Assembly: GCF_019236175.1 (NCBI RefSeq)
Contig: NZ_JAFAJM010000012.1
Coordinates: forward strand, 1 to 64,000
Direction of reading: 5' to 3'
Origin: Chryseobacterium sp.
GTDB taxonomy: Bacteria; Bacteroidota; Bacteroidia; Flavobacteriales; Weeksellaceae
Length of the DNA stretch: 64,000 nt
Made by a program: the position numbers and the translations under genes. Below the pieces are notes generated by a model. That model made no database searches, was not told where the DNA came from, and saw only the letters and a list, made by a program, of their open reading frames with translations. Position 1 is the stretch's first letter. Every line of letters begins with the position of its first letter. Positions 1 through 8,218 of the stretch are shown piece after piece.

Positions 1-1143
1 AACGGGAAATTGCAGTTTGTACCTACCGATGAAGGCTATTATGATTTTGTACAAAATAAGTATATTTACAATTATACAGATCATTTAGGAAATATCCGCT
101 TATCCTACTTTAAAGGAAACAGCGGTGGCGCAGAGATCATTGAAGAAAATAATTATTATCCTTTTGGGCTAAAACATCAGGGGTATAATACAATTGAACT
201 GGCAAACCCTGCCTATAAGTATACATTCAACGGACAGGAGCTTCAGGAGACCGGAATGACGGACTTCGGAGCCAGAATGTACATGAATGATCTGGGAAGA
301 TGGGGCGTTATAGATCCATTGGCAGCGATGTCGAGAAGATTCTCTCCTTTTGCTTTTGGATTTAATAATCCTATAAGATTTATTGATCCTGATGGAAGAC
401 AGGGAACAGATTGGGTACATAACAGAGAAACGAACCAGATCTATTGGAATCCTAATGCTACAAGCCAGGCTTCGGCTGGTGCTAATGAAACCTATTTAGG
501 AAAATCCGGAACATACACTGCTCAGGATGGGTCTACCACTTATTTATTTTCTAACGGAAATGAGCACGGATATACCAACAACTCTTTAATTGGAGGGTTG
601 GGAATTGCTCCCAATTTAGATCCTTTAATTCATGCGGGTGATTCTGCTCCGATGATGAGTGTGGCAGCTTTCGGAGTTCCTAACAATGGTTCTTATATCA
701 GAGAAACTCCTTCATTAAATACCCAAGAGGGAGCTTTTGCTAATCCTTCTGCTCAATTAGCATCCACAGTATTAACCGCTATGCAGGAAGCTCCTTTAGC
801 TATCGGTGGAGAAATTGCAGTTGCAAAAATTGGACAGGCATTTAATTATTTAACTAAAGGAGGCCCTACTTTTGCAGAATATAGGGCTGCGTATTGGGCA
901 AAAAATACCAAGCCTGTTTTAGAGGCACTTGAAAATCCTTTGACTGGACAGACTTGGAAACAAACAATGGAATTACATCATAAATTTATACCCCAAAGAG
1001 CAAAATGGGCTCCTAATTGGCTTTTAAATAATAAGATCAATCTTCAACCATTAAATAGTTTAGAACATGCCATATCAGACCCTTATAGAGCTAGATTTGC
1101 ACCGAAATGGGTGAAAGAAACATACAATTTAAATTGGAAATAA
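1..1143 (+). CDS. RHS-repeat protein, C-terminal part with nuclease-like toxin tip (5' partial)
   Basis: The reading frame is open from base 1, so the gene begins outside the window. Residues 1 to about 130 are the conserved RHS-associated core: YTDHLGNIRLSYF, NNYYPFGLKHQGYN, GARMYMNDLGRWGVIDPLA and NNPIRFIDPDG. RHS proteins form a shell that encloses a toxin released from the variable C-terminus. Here the variable tip is about 250 residues and ends with ELHHKFIPQRAKW, INLQPLNSLEHA and DPYRARFAPKW. The paired and spaced His with downstream Asn look like an HNH/endonuclease VII-type nuclease; this is inference from motif shape. The next gene, 2 bp downstream, is the expected immunity partner. 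An exact 61-bp piece of the core is repeated near 1.9 kb. Confidence 0.85.
   Translation, partial: NGKLQFVPTDEGYYDFVQNKYIYNYTDHLGNIRLSYFKGNSGGAEIIEENNYYPFGLKHQGYNTIELANPAYKYTFNGQELQETGMTDFGARMYMNDLGRWGVIDPLAAMSRRFSPFAFGFNNPIRFIDPDGRQGTDWVHNRETNQIYWNPNATSQASAGANETYLGKSGTYTAQDGSTTYLFSNGNEHGYTNNSLIGGLGIAPNLDPLIHAGDSAPMMSVAAFGVPNNGSYIRETPSLNTQEGAFANPSAQLASTVLTAMQEAPLAIGGEIAVAKIGQAFNYLTKGGPTFAEYRAAYWAKNTKPVLEALENPLTGQTWKQTMELHHKFIPQRAKWAPNWLLNNKINLQPLNSLEHAISDPYRARFAPKWVKETYNLNWK
88..148 (+). repeat. RHS core direct repeat, copy 1
   Basis: These 61 bp inside the RHS core are identical to 1869-1929 (offset 1781 bp). They encode GNIRLSYFKGNSGGAEIIEE. Weaker similarity continues downstream through the NNYYPFGLKHQGYN segment. 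Confidence 0.95.
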
Positions 1144-1145
1144 TT

Positions 1146-1802
1146 ATGTTTAGAATATTTAAAAAACAAAGAATACGAGAGTTTACAGATAAAGAAATAA
1201 ATTTCTTTAGAGAGGTTGTTAAGCTTTTACCTACTCGTTATCATTATATTCTTAATCAATTGAATAAAGATCTTTTAATAAGCTATAAACCAAACGATTT
1301 AAATTTTAAAGATTGGTATAGCATTCAATTAAATGCAAAATTAGAGAAAGAATATAGTAACCCTAATTTAGAATATTTTCAGTTACAGAACATTTTCATA
1401 TTCAATAAAAAAAATGAAAAAAAAGAGAAGATTATACTTTCTTTTCTTGAAGGGTTATTTATTGGATTTTTCATTGAAGACACAAAATTTGAGAATTATG
1501 TATTAAATGAATATGATACATCTAATCTAAAAGAAAAGCACTTTAAAAATGATAATGATAAGGCTGAACTTTTGAAAATTATAGGAAAACTAGACAAACA
1601 ACAAGAAGTAAAATTCGATATAGAAGATACTTTCAAAATAGAAACTCCAGAGGGCATTTTTTATACCATCAAAAATATTGGGGACGGAGATTATTTAGCT
1701 GTCAATATAAAAGGAGAAGTCTATGAACTTTTACATGACCCGTATAGTATAAGAAAAAAAGCCTCCAACATACAGGAGTTATTACAATCTATAATTTATT
1801 AG
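1146..1802 (+). CDS. Candidate immunity protein for the upstream RHS tip
   Basis: A 218-residue soluble protein without signal peptide, starting at the ATG 2 bp after the RHS stop (MFRIFKKQ). An upstream in-frame start at 1107 would overlap the toxin end and is less likely. I do not recognise the family. It is rich in Lys, Asn, Ile and Phe and more AT-rich than the RHS core, as is common for horizontally exchanged immunity genes. The C-terminal part (IKNIGDGDYLAVNIKGEVYELLHD) recalls the closing strands of SUKH/SMI1-type immunity proteins, but this is only a shape resemblance. The role rests on its position directly behind a toxin tip and before a terminator. Confidence 0.6.
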   Translation: MFRIFKKQRIREFTDKEINFFREVVKLLPTRYHYILNQLNKDLLISYKPNDLNFKDWYSIQLNAKLEKEYSNPNLEYFQLQNIFIFNKKNEKKEKIILSFLEGLFIGFFIEDTKFENYVLNEYDTSNLKEKHFKNDNDKAELLKIIGKLDKQQEVKFDIEDTFKIETPEGIFYTIKNIGDGDYLAVNIKGEVYELLHDPYSIRKKASNIQELLQSIIY

Positions 1803-1807
1803 AAATG

Positions 1808-1840
1808 GAACCCGTTATAAAAATACGGGTTCTTTTCTTT
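1808..1840 (+). terminator. Rho-independent terminator after first toxin-immunity pair
   Basis: GAACCCGT (1808-1815) pairs with ACGGGTTC (1825-1832), followed by a T-rich run. It closes the main RHS transcript before the displaced tips. Confidence 0.8.
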
Positions 1841-1868
1841 CAGTTATGATTGTATCTGTTTTTAACGT

Positions 1869-1929
1869 GGAAATATCCGCTTATCCTACTTTAAAGGAAA
1901 CAGCGGTGGCGCAGAGATCATTGAAGAAA
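1869..1929 (+). repeat. RHS core direct repeat, copy 2
   Basis: Identical over 61 bp to 88-148. It starts abruptly after the terminator with no upstream RHS sequence, so it marks a recombination boundary of a displaced RHS tip. Confidence 0.95.
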
Positions 1930-2118
1930 CTGACGAAGGAAGTTCGACGATTCCTATAAAATAATAAGCAGGGACAGAGTCAAAACAATTATTATCCTTT
2001 TGGGCTAAAACATCAGGGGTATAATACGATTGGACTTGCAAACCCTGCCTATAAATACGGTTATCAGGGACAGGAATTACAGGAGACCGGCTTTTACTCC
2101 TTTAAATGGAGAGACTAT
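1869..2118 (+). pseudogene. Fragment of RHS core, frameshifted and without start
   Basis: The first part (frame of 1869) reads GNIRLSYFKGNSGGAEIIEE, then a divergent stretch ending in a stop at 1962-1964. RHS similarity resumes in another frame from about 1981 with QNNYYPFGLKHQGYN and continues unbroken into the ORF at 2119. Compared with the main gene, about 57 bp are inserted between EIIEE and NNYYPF, and the frame shifts. The fragment cannot be expressed as a full RHS protein, but it supplies homology for swapping the downstream tip into the main gene. Confidence 0.8.
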
Positions 2119-2823
2119 ATGCCGGATCTGGGAAGGTTTACCGCTGTGGATCCTTTACATTGGAAGTTCCCCTATAATTCTACTTATGCATTCCAGGAAA
2201 ATAAGTTAGGAATGGGACGGGAGTTGGAAGGACTTGAGCTATTTCCCTTTGAGTTTCTGCTGACCTCTAATTCCGCTATTGAGCCTGCTATACCTCTTGC
2301 AGAAGCTGGTATAAAGGAAATTCCTATTGAAGAAATAACTTTAACAGGTTCCAAAGCGGCTCCTCCTTCACCTCCGGGATTTTGGGAGAAAATAGGAAAC
2401 TGGTTTGATTCTGTATTCGACAGTAGCAGCGAATCTTCCGCTCCCAGAACCAATGTAAAACCGGAAAGCGCAACCGAAACAGAAAGTAAACCCTATTCCG
2501 AAAGTAGTGAAAAATCGCCTAATTTAAATAACTTACGCCGAAGTGCTGTAAGGAAAGCATGGAAAGAAGAGAAAGATTTAGTTGAAAGTGGAAAAGATGG
2601 TACTAGAAGATGGACTACTAGTCAATCAAAAGAATTAAAAGAAAAGGGAAAAGTAGAGGGGATGAAAGGTCATCATATTAACAATGTAAAAGACCATCCC
2701 GAAATGGCTGGAGATCCTGACAATATAGAATTTGTTACCCCGAAAGAACATTTACAAAGACATAATGGTAATTTTAGAAATAAGACAACAGGAGAACTAA
2801 AAAACCGTAAAATAATAGATTAG
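2119..2823 (+). CDS. Orphan RHS C-terminal tip with HNH (GHH-type) nuclease domain
   Basis: The frame is open from 1960, but the first ATG is at 2119, giving 234 residues. Residues 1-35 are the end of the RHS core (MPDLGRFTAVDPLHWKFPYN). A Ser/Pro/Glu-rich linker follows (about 75-140). The last 90 residues form the toxin: RKAWKEEKDLV, RRWTTSQSKEL, GMKGHHINNVKDHPE, DPDNIEFVTPKEHLQRHNG. The GHH motif followed by N, P, NI and EHLQ..H is the signature of HNH/endonuclease VII-superfamily toxins at the ends of RHS and other polymorphic toxins. It probably acts as a silent spare tip unless read through or recombined. Its cognate immunity gene starts 3 bp after the stop. Confidence 0.75.
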   Translation: MPDLGRFTAVDPLHWKFPYNSTYAFQENKLGMGRELEGLELFPFEFLLTSNSAIEPAIPLAEAGIKEIPIEEITLTGSKAAPPSPPGFWEKIGNWFDSVFDSSSESSAPRTNVKPESATETESKPYSESSEKSPNLNNLRRSAVRKAWKEEKDLVESGKDGTRRWTTSQSKELKEKGKVEGMKGHHINNVKDHPEMAGDPDNIEFVTPKEHLQRHNGNFRNKTTGELKNRKIID

Positions 2824-2826
2824 ATA

Positions 2827-3411
2827 ATGTATAATAAAGAGATTAATGAACTTATTTATAAGTTCTCAAATTTAGGATTGGATAGTTCAAGTGATGGAGC
2901 TATGATGATTGGTAGAGCTCCATTTAAAGGTCCAGAAGCCTGGCTTAATATTATTTATCCAAGAGTTAGTGAAGAAGAACTAGCTTTGCTAGAGAAGGAA
3001 TTATATACTATTATTCCGGAGAGCTATAAGATTTTCTTAATAAATTACAGTAATGGTGGTAATTTTTTATCATCCACACTCAGTTTAGATGGTCTAAGAA
3101 GACGTTTAACTCGTGATCCAAAAGCAAATTCAAGGCAGCCATTTTCTATTATTACTCCAAATGTATATGAAAGACCTGAAAATGCAAAAGACAGCTATTT
3201 TTTTATTGGTGGATATCAATGGGACGGATCTCTTTTATATATTGATAAGGATACAAATATGGTACATTGTTGCGGGTTGGATGATGCGACATCTAAAGTT
3301 CATTGGAATTCTTTTGAAGACATGTTGTTATCAGAATTAAAACGCCTTTATCTCTTATTTGATGAAGAAGGAAGAGAGATTAACGAGGATGTTTCTACAT
3401 TACCATATTAA
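2827..3411 (+). CDS. SMI1/KNR4 (SUKH) family immunity protein
   Basis: A 194-residue cytosolic protein. The segment EEELALLEKELYTIIPESYKIF followed by LINYSNGG (about residues 50-80) is the characteristic SMI1/KNR4 core: an acidic helix, I/LP.SYK.FL and a N-GG turn. YFFIGGYQWDGSLLYID and the closing FEDMLLSELKRLYLLFDEEG also fit. SUKH proteins bind and neutralise many nuclease toxins, HNH types included. The gene starts 3 bp after the HNH tip, so the pair forms a toxin-immunity cassette. Keeping the immunity gene expressed would protect against sibling strains that carry this tip. Confidence 0.8.
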   Translation: MYNKEINELIYKFSNLGLDSSSDGAMMIGRAPFKGPEAWLNIIYPRVSEEELALLEKELYTIIPESYKIFLINYSNGGNFLSSTLSLDGLRRRLTRDPKANSRQPFSIITPNVYERPENAKDSYFFIGGYQWDGSLLYIDKDTNMVHCCGLDDATSKVHWNSFEDMLLSELKRLYLLFDEEGREINEDVSTLPY

Positions 3412-3484
3412 CCTAGTTATTAAAATAGATGACATTTATAATTTTAGGGTATTATCTTCAATGCCCTAAAATTTAAGAATAAGT

Positions 3485-3619
3485 ACTAATCCACAGCATA
3501 CATACAATATACAAGATACATTTTCAGATGATAATGATGTTGTAAAGACAGGGACCAGCGGCGGAAAGATTAACAAAAACGGAACCTCGAGAAGAGCTAA
3601 TTCTGAGCTTTTAAAATAA
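3485..3619 (+). pseudogene. Scrap of a third RHS toxin tip
   Basis: A readable frame of 44 codons without a start codon. It reads TNPQHTYNIQDTFSDDNDVV then KTGTSGGKINKNGTSRRANSELLK and stop. The pattern of VVKTG.SGG...KNGTS.RAN resembles the start of toxin domains found at the ends of RHS proteins, as I remember them. The catalytic remainder and the immunity gene are missing. It is most likely a leftover of an older displaced tip. Confidence 0.5.
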
Positions 3620-3624
3620 ACTGG

Positions 3625-3658
3625 AAAAATGATTAGAATAAAAACTAATCATTTTTTT
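3625..3658 (+). terminator. Rho-independent terminator ending the RHS region
   Basis: The stem AAATGATTAG / CTAATCATTT has an A-rich 8-nt loop and is followed by a run of T. It separates the RHS cassettes from the rsmG promoter. Confidence 0.8.
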
Positions 3659-3698
3659 ACGGCTGCCTGTTGAAAAGTGAATTCATGTGCTCTAAAGT

Positions 3699-3728
3699 TT
3701 GAATAAAGCCAATAAAAAACTATTTTTG
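3699..3728 (+). promoter_or_regulatory. Bacteroidota-type promoter of rsmG
   Basis: TTG at 3699-3701 and TATTTTTG at 3721-3728 are 19 nt apart, matching the flavobacterial TTG / TAnnTTTG consensus. The -7 element lies 18 bp before the chosen ATG, which rules out the upstream in-frame TTG at 3699 as start. Confidence 0.7.
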
Positions 3729-3746
3729 CAGATTATAATAATTCAC

Positions 3747-4382
3747 ATGTCTACAACGTTACTATTAAAATATTTTCCGGATCTTACAGAAAACCAGTTA
3801 CAGCAGTTTGCCCGTTTGGAGCAGCTATATAATGAATGGAACGAAAAGATCAACGTGATTTCCAGAAAAGACATGGAATCACTGTATGAAAAGCATATTC
3901 TGCATTCTTTGGGCATTGCTAAAGTGATGGAGTTTGCACCGGGAACCAAAGTGCTGGACATTGGTACAGGAGGCGGTTTTCCGGGGATTCCTCTGGCTAT
4001 CCTTTTCCCCGAATCTGAGTTTACGCTGATTGATTCTATCGGAAAGAAAATCAGTGTGGTAAATGCCGTAGCAGAAGGAGTAGGACTGAAAAACGTAACG
4101 GCCATTCATGGAAGAGCAGAGAAGTTGAAGGAAAAATTTCACTTTGTTGTCAGCAGAGCCGTTACCCAGATGCCTGAATTTTTAAGGTGGCTGAAAGGGA
4201 AATTTGAAAAAGAACAGTTTAACCCGAAGCATAACGGTGTTTTATATTTAAAAGGCGGAGATCTTGCCGAAGAACTTGCCGGAATTAAATGTGAAATTTT
4301 TAATCTTAAAAATTATTTTGACGGCGAATTTTTTGATACTAAAAAAGTCGTTTATTTGTCAAAAGGTAATTTTAATTCTTAA
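3747..4382 (+). CDS. rsmG: 16S rRNA (guanine-527-N7)-methyltransferase RsmG
   Basis: A 211-residue cytosolic enzyme of the GidB/RsmG family. It methylates G527 of 16S rRNA with S-adenosylmethionine. The SAM-binding Rossmann motif VLDIGTGGGFPGIPLAI lies near residues 70-85. LIDSIGKKISVV, HGRAEKL and FVVSRAVT follow in the family order. The N-terminal YNEWNEKINVISRKD and LYEKHILHSL are also typical. The ATG at 3747 gives MSTTLLLKYFPD and lies just behind the promoter. The gene stands alone between the RHS region and a lipoprotein gene. Confidence 0.95.
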   Translation: MSTTLLLKYFPDLTENQLQQFARLEQLYNEWNEKINVISRKDMESLYEKHILHSLGIAKVMEFAPGTKVLDIGTGGGFPGIPLAILFPESEFTLIDSIGKKISVVNAVAEGVGLKNVTAIHGRAEKLKEKFHFVVSRAVTQMPEFLRWLKGKFEKEQFNPKHNGVLYLKGGDLAEELAGIKCEIFNLKNYFDGEFFDTKKVVYLSKGNFNS

Positions 4383-4444
4383 TTTAGCATATATAGGGAA
4401 TAATTTTTGCTGATTATTGATTGATAATCGAAAATTTGAACATT

Positions 4445-4855
4445 ATGAAAAGGCTTTTAACTATAGGAATTCCGGTATTATTGTTCGGAATGATTTTAAC
4501 CTCGTGTAATGATGATGATTATCAGACGGTTGAGTCCATTGGTAAGATTAAAATAGACAGTGTAAAGGTGGCGCATGATACCATGAATGTTTTTGCCATT
4601 CAGAACATCAAAACCTATTCTACCTATCCGTCTACCTGTGAAGGGTTTTATGGATATGATTATATCTATGATGATAATCTTCAGAGAACGGTTACTGCTT
4701 ACCAATACACTACAGACGGAACCTGTACCCAGGGCAATTATGTAGGAACCAATCAGATTAATTTCAGCCCGCGAAAACCGGGAACCTATACTTTTAAATT
4801 CTGGAACGGCGGAAACAACTGGATTACAAAAACAATTGTAGTAACAGATCTATGA
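4445..4855 (+). CDS. Small lipoprotein of unknown function
   Basis: A 136-residue protein starting at the second in-frame ATG (MKRLLTIGIPVLL). A type II signal peptide ends at the lipobox ILTSC (Cys about residue 21), followed by an acidic NDDD that in Bacteroidota often favours surface export. The rest is a beta-rich domain with four Cys-containing or aromatic stretches (TCEGFYGYDYIYDD, TTDGTCTQGNY, FKFWNGGNNW). I do not recognise the family. Its stop codon overlaps the start of the next gene (ATGA), so the two are translationally coupled. Confidence 0.75.
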   Translation: MKRLLTIGIPVLLFGMILTSCNDDDYQTVESIGKIKIDSVKVAHDTMNVFAIQNIKTYSTYPSTCEGFYGYDYIYDDNLQRTVTAYQYTTDGTCTQGNYVGTNQINFSPRKPGTYTFKFWNGGNNWITKTIVVTDL

Positions 4856-5391
4856 TAAAGCTATTTCTGTTATCACTTTTTTTTAGTGTCAATGTTGTAT
4901 TCGGGCAAAAAATAATTTGGAAAGAAGATCAGAAGCTTACCTGGGATAATTTTAAAAGTCCGGTTAACAGTAGAAACAGACCTGACGTTGCTGCTTATAC
5001 CAGCTGCGGCTGGGAATATTCAGTGGTGAAATCTACCAATCCTAAAGCGCCTGTTACGATCGTCATAAAAACAGTTTTTACTGAAAATAAATCCTGGAAA
5101 GACGTTAGCCAGATCAATGATTATGTTCTGCTGCACGAGCAAAAACATTTTGATATTGCAGAACTTTTTGTAAGAAAAATGAGAAAGGCTGTTGCTGAAA
5201 ATATCAGAAATTCCGGGGATTACAATAGAGTATTTAACGGGATTTATAATAAAATATCCAGCGAATATAAAAACTTTCAGACGGCTTATGATAAAGAAAC
5301 CGCTCATGGGCTGAATAAAGAAAAGCAGGCAGAATATAATGCCGTCATTGCTAAAGAATTAGAATACTTAAAAAGCTATAAAGCCTCTTGA
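4852..5391 (+). CDS. DUF922-type putative secreted zinc peptidase
   Basis: A 179-residue protein with an N-terminal signal peptide (MIKLFLLSLFFSVNVVFGQ). The motif LLHEQKHFDIAE near residue 95 is a HExxH zinc-binding helix and a hallmark of DUF922 proteins. KLTWDNFKSP and the C-terminal YDKETAHGLNKEKQAEYN also fit that family. It probably acts in the periplasm; substrate unknown. It overlaps the lipoprotein gene by 4 bp and the nuclease gene by 4 bp, so the three form an operon. Confidence 0.75.
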   Translation: MIKLFLLSLFFSVNVVFGQKIIWKEDQKLTWDNFKSPVNSRNRPDVAAYTSCGWEYSVVKSTNPKAPVTIVIKTVFTENKSWKDVSQINDYVLLHEQKHFDIAELFVRKMRKAVAENIRNSGDYNRVFNGIYNKISSEYKNFQTAYDKETAHGLNKEKQAEYNAVIAKELEYLKSYKAS

Positions 5392-8075
5392 AATTCCTCA
5401 ATAAGATTATTCACGAATTACTGGCACAAAACCCGGATCTTTCTGCGTTTAACATTGTGCTGCCCGGAAAACGTCCCATTGTTTTTATCCGGCAGATTTT
5501 AGAAGAAAATAAATATTCCGGATTTCTTCCCAATTTTTTTACCGTAGAGGAACTGATCAATAAAATTGCGGATAAACAACCGATTCAGGGAATACCGCTC
5601 TGGCTTTTTTCATTTGATGTGTACAGAAACCTTAATCTTATTCCTAAAGATGATTTTGCCGAATTTTTAAAATGGTTTCCTACTTTGCAGAAAGACTGGG
5701 ATGACGTACTGAAATTCTCAGACAGTGATCAGGCAGTATTGCAATACATGTTTGATGAGGAAAGAATCAAAGAATGGGCCCAGAACCTCGGAGAAGACGA
5801 TGAGGTGCCGAGAAAGAAATTTCTGAATTTCTGGCAGAATATGAATGTTTTTCTTCCCGTATTAAAAGAGAAGTTGCAGGAAAAGAACTGGGCGACCTCA
5901 GGAATGATTCACGAGACGGCTAAAGCAAAAATTGGTGATTTTGCCAGAAATACCGATGAACAGTTTGTATTTTGTGGTTTTAATGCCTTTACGCCGGTGG
6001 AAGAAAAGCTTGTAAGAAGTCTTTTGCAATGGGATAAAGCCCAATGCTTCTTTCAGGCAGACCGCTATTATTTTGATGATGAAAGGCAGGAAGCAGGAAA
6101 GTTTCTCAGAAATCATAAAACCTGGAAAGAATTTGATGATAACAGGGCTTTTCAGTGGATAGAAGATGATTTTAGCCAGCCTAAAAATATTAAAGTGTAT
6201 GAAGTTTCCGGAAATGTGACCCAGACGAAGGTGCTGCCGGAAATTTTTAAGGAAATCAACAATAAAACCTATTCCAATACTGCCGTCGTCCTGCTGGATG
6301 AAAATCTTCTTCCCGCAAGTCTCGATGTGATGCACGAGATTGAGACGCTGAATATTACCATGGGTTTTCCACTGAAGAATTTATCTTTTTCCAATGCGGT
6401 AAAGCGACTTTTTTATCTTCAGAAACAACTGGAGAAAAATAAAACATCGTATTATTACAGGGATGTTTTTCCTATTTTGGAAGAGCTCCCGAAATCAGCA
6501 GAAGATGAGCAGATTATTAATGAATTTAAAGCCAAAATAGAGGAGCGAAATATCGTTTATATTTCCAGAAAGCTTTTGCATGAGCTTTTAGGGCATCTTT
6601 CTTATTTCGGACTGCTTCAGAAGGCAGCAGGTACAAAAGTATACCTGGATACGCTTATCGACTTCTGTCAGCAGGTAAAATGGCTTGAAATTGATGACAT
6701 CCAGTATGAAAATGTTTCTCATTTTGAAAATGCTTTCAGGATTATCAAGAATCAGCTTACTCCTTATCAGATTGAAGTCAGAATGGAAACCCTGGAAATT
6801 CTGATTAACCAGCATATCAATTCCGAAAGTATAGACTTTCAGGGAGAGCCTTTACGCGGTCTTCAGATTATGGGGTTACTGGAAACCCGTCTCCTTAATT
6901 TTGAAAACGTCATCATGCTCTCTGTGAATGAAGGTAAACTCCCTTTAGGAAATTCTCAGAATACTTATATTCCTTTTGATATCCGTAAGTTTTTTGATCT
7001 TCATACTTTTCTGGAAAATGACAGCATCTATGCGTATCACTTTTACAGACTGATTCAGGATGCTAAAAATGTTCATTTGTTGTATAATGCTTTAAGTTCC
7101 GGCGTCAATACCGGAGAAAAGAGCAGGTTTATTACACAGATTGAAATGGAGAGTTCTCATCAGATTGAACATCTGATTATTGAAAATTCTTCCGAACCGA
7201 TTGTGACGAAGCCTATCGAAATTCCAAAGACGAAAATTGTACAGGACAGGCTGCAGAAATGGAAAGAGAAAGTATCAGCTTCTCACCTTACCAGCTACCT
7301 CTATAATCCCATAGATTTTTATTTATCCAAGATTCTGAATACCTCGGAAACGGATGAAATTGAAGAAGAACTTTCGGTAAAAAACTACGGAAATCTGGTG
7401 CATTATTCCCTTCAAGAAGTGTATGAAGTACTTAAGGGTAAGGTTTTAAAAGAAAGTGATTTAGAAAGTTCAGTTAAAGCAATAGATCACTATATAAATA
7501 TTGCTATAGAAAAGCTGAAACATCAGCCTGAATTTTATGAAAAAGGGATGAACTACATCCATAAAGCAATTGCTAAAAAAGTAATTGAGAATATCCTGAC
7601 GTATGACCTTGAGCTGATAAGAAAGGGAAATAAACTTGAGATTATAGACATCGAGAGAAGGTTTGAAAATGTAGATTTTTATCTCGACGGGAATGACAAA
7701 ATTTCTTTCTTTGGATTTATCGACAGAATTGATAAACTCAACGGAACGCTGAGAATTATTGATTATAAAACAGCCAAAATTAAAAACCTCAGTGTGAAGA
7801 TTGATGCAGAAAATGTAGATCAGTATTTTCATAACAGTGACAGAAAACAGGCACTACAGCTTTGTATTTATCAGTACGTGGTACAGAATCTTCCGGAATT
7901 TTGGGGGTTCCCGATAGAGACAGGGATCTGGAGTTTTGCGGAAGCTAAAAAAGGAATGGTTTCACTGCAGTTTGATAAAGGAAACATTGATGATGCAATG
8001 AAGTCTGTTCAAAGTCTTATTCTTGAAATTCTTAATCCTGATGTCGCTTTTATAGAAAGTATAAAGCCTTTTTAA
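5388..8075 (+). CDS. PD-(D/E)XK nuclease family protein, AddB-like
   Basis: An 895-residue protein starting at a TTG that overlaps the preceding stop (TTGA). The opening MKFLNKIIHELL, then FNIVLPGKRPIVFIRQIL, is how homologs usually begin, which supports this start. The N-terminal two thirds resemble a degenerate helicase/AddB-like scaffold without Walker A. The C-terminal RecB-type nuclease carries GFIDRID (about 776-782) and IIDYKT (about 789-794), the D and D-x-K catalytic residues. YGNLVHYSLQEVYE near 665 supplies the upstream nuclease helix. It is expected to work in double-strand break processing with an AddA-like helicase, which is not in this window. Confidence 0.85.
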   Translation: MKFLNKIIHELLAQNPDLSAFNIVLPGKRPIVFIRQILEENKYSGFLPNFFTVEELINKIADKQPIQGIPLWLFSFDVYRNLNLIPKDDFAEFLKWFPTLQKDWDDVLKFSDSDQAVLQYMFDEERIKEWAQNLGEDDEVPRKKFLNFWQNMNVFLPVLKEKLQEKNWATSGMIHETAKAKIGDFARNTDEQFVFCGFNAFTPVEEKLVRSLLQWDKAQCFFQADRYYFDDERQEAGKFLRNHKTWKEFDDNRAFQWIEDDFSQPKNIKVYEVSGNVTQTKVLPEIFKEINNKTYSNTAVVLLDENLLPASLDVMHEIETLNITMGFPLKNLSFSNAVKRLFYLQKQLEKNKTSYYYRDVFPILEELPKSAEDEQIINEFKAKIEERNIVYISRKLLHELLGHLSYFGLLQKAAGTKVYLDTLIDFCQQVKWLEIDDIQYENVSHFENAFRIIKNQLTPYQIEVRMETLEILINQHINSESIDFQGEPLRGLQIMGLLETRLLNFENVIMLSVNEGKLPLGNSQNTYIPFDIRKFFDLHTFLENDSIYAYHFYRLIQDAKNVHLLYNALSSGVNTGEKSRFITQIEMESSHQIEHLIIENSSEPIVTKPIEIPKTKIVQDRLQKWKEKVSASHLTSYLYNPIDFYLSKILNTSETDEIEEELSVKNYGNLVHYSLQEVYEVLKGKVLKESDLESSVKAIDHYINIAIEKLKHQPEFYEKGMNYIHKAIAKKVIENILTYDLELIRKGNKLEIIDIERRFENVDFYLDGNDKISFFGFIDRIDKLNGTLRIIDYKTAKIKNLSVKIDAENVDQYFHNSDRKQALQLCIYQYVVQNLPEFWGFPIETGIWSFAEAKKGMVSLQFDKGNIDDAMKSVQSLILEILNPDVAFIESIKPF

Positions 8076-8107
8076 AAATATTATAGAAAGTTCATTCGCT
8101 TTTCTTG

Positions 8108-8136
8108 TTGTATTGAAGATCATTTTTTTATTTTTG
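8108..8136 (+). promoter_or_regulatory. Promoter of the patatin gene
   Basis: TTG at 8108-8110 and TATTTTTG at 8129-8136 are separated by 18 nt, matching the flavobacterial consensus. The implied leader is about 75 nt. Confidence 0.6.
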
Positions 8137-8218
8137 CTTCAGTAAGAAGCGCTTTGTTTTATAAGCTGTTAAAGTTTTATGAGCCGATAGGCCGGTCGTG
8201 AATAAATTGAAAAGACAC

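Noticed and set aside
3113..3340. 75-codon frame inside the SMI1/KNR4 gene
   Set aside because: It is a frame shadow; the longer frame carries the SUKH motifs.
3699..3746. Upstream TTG start for rsmG
   Set aside because: The TTG is the -33 element of the promoter and the extra residues are not RsmG-like.
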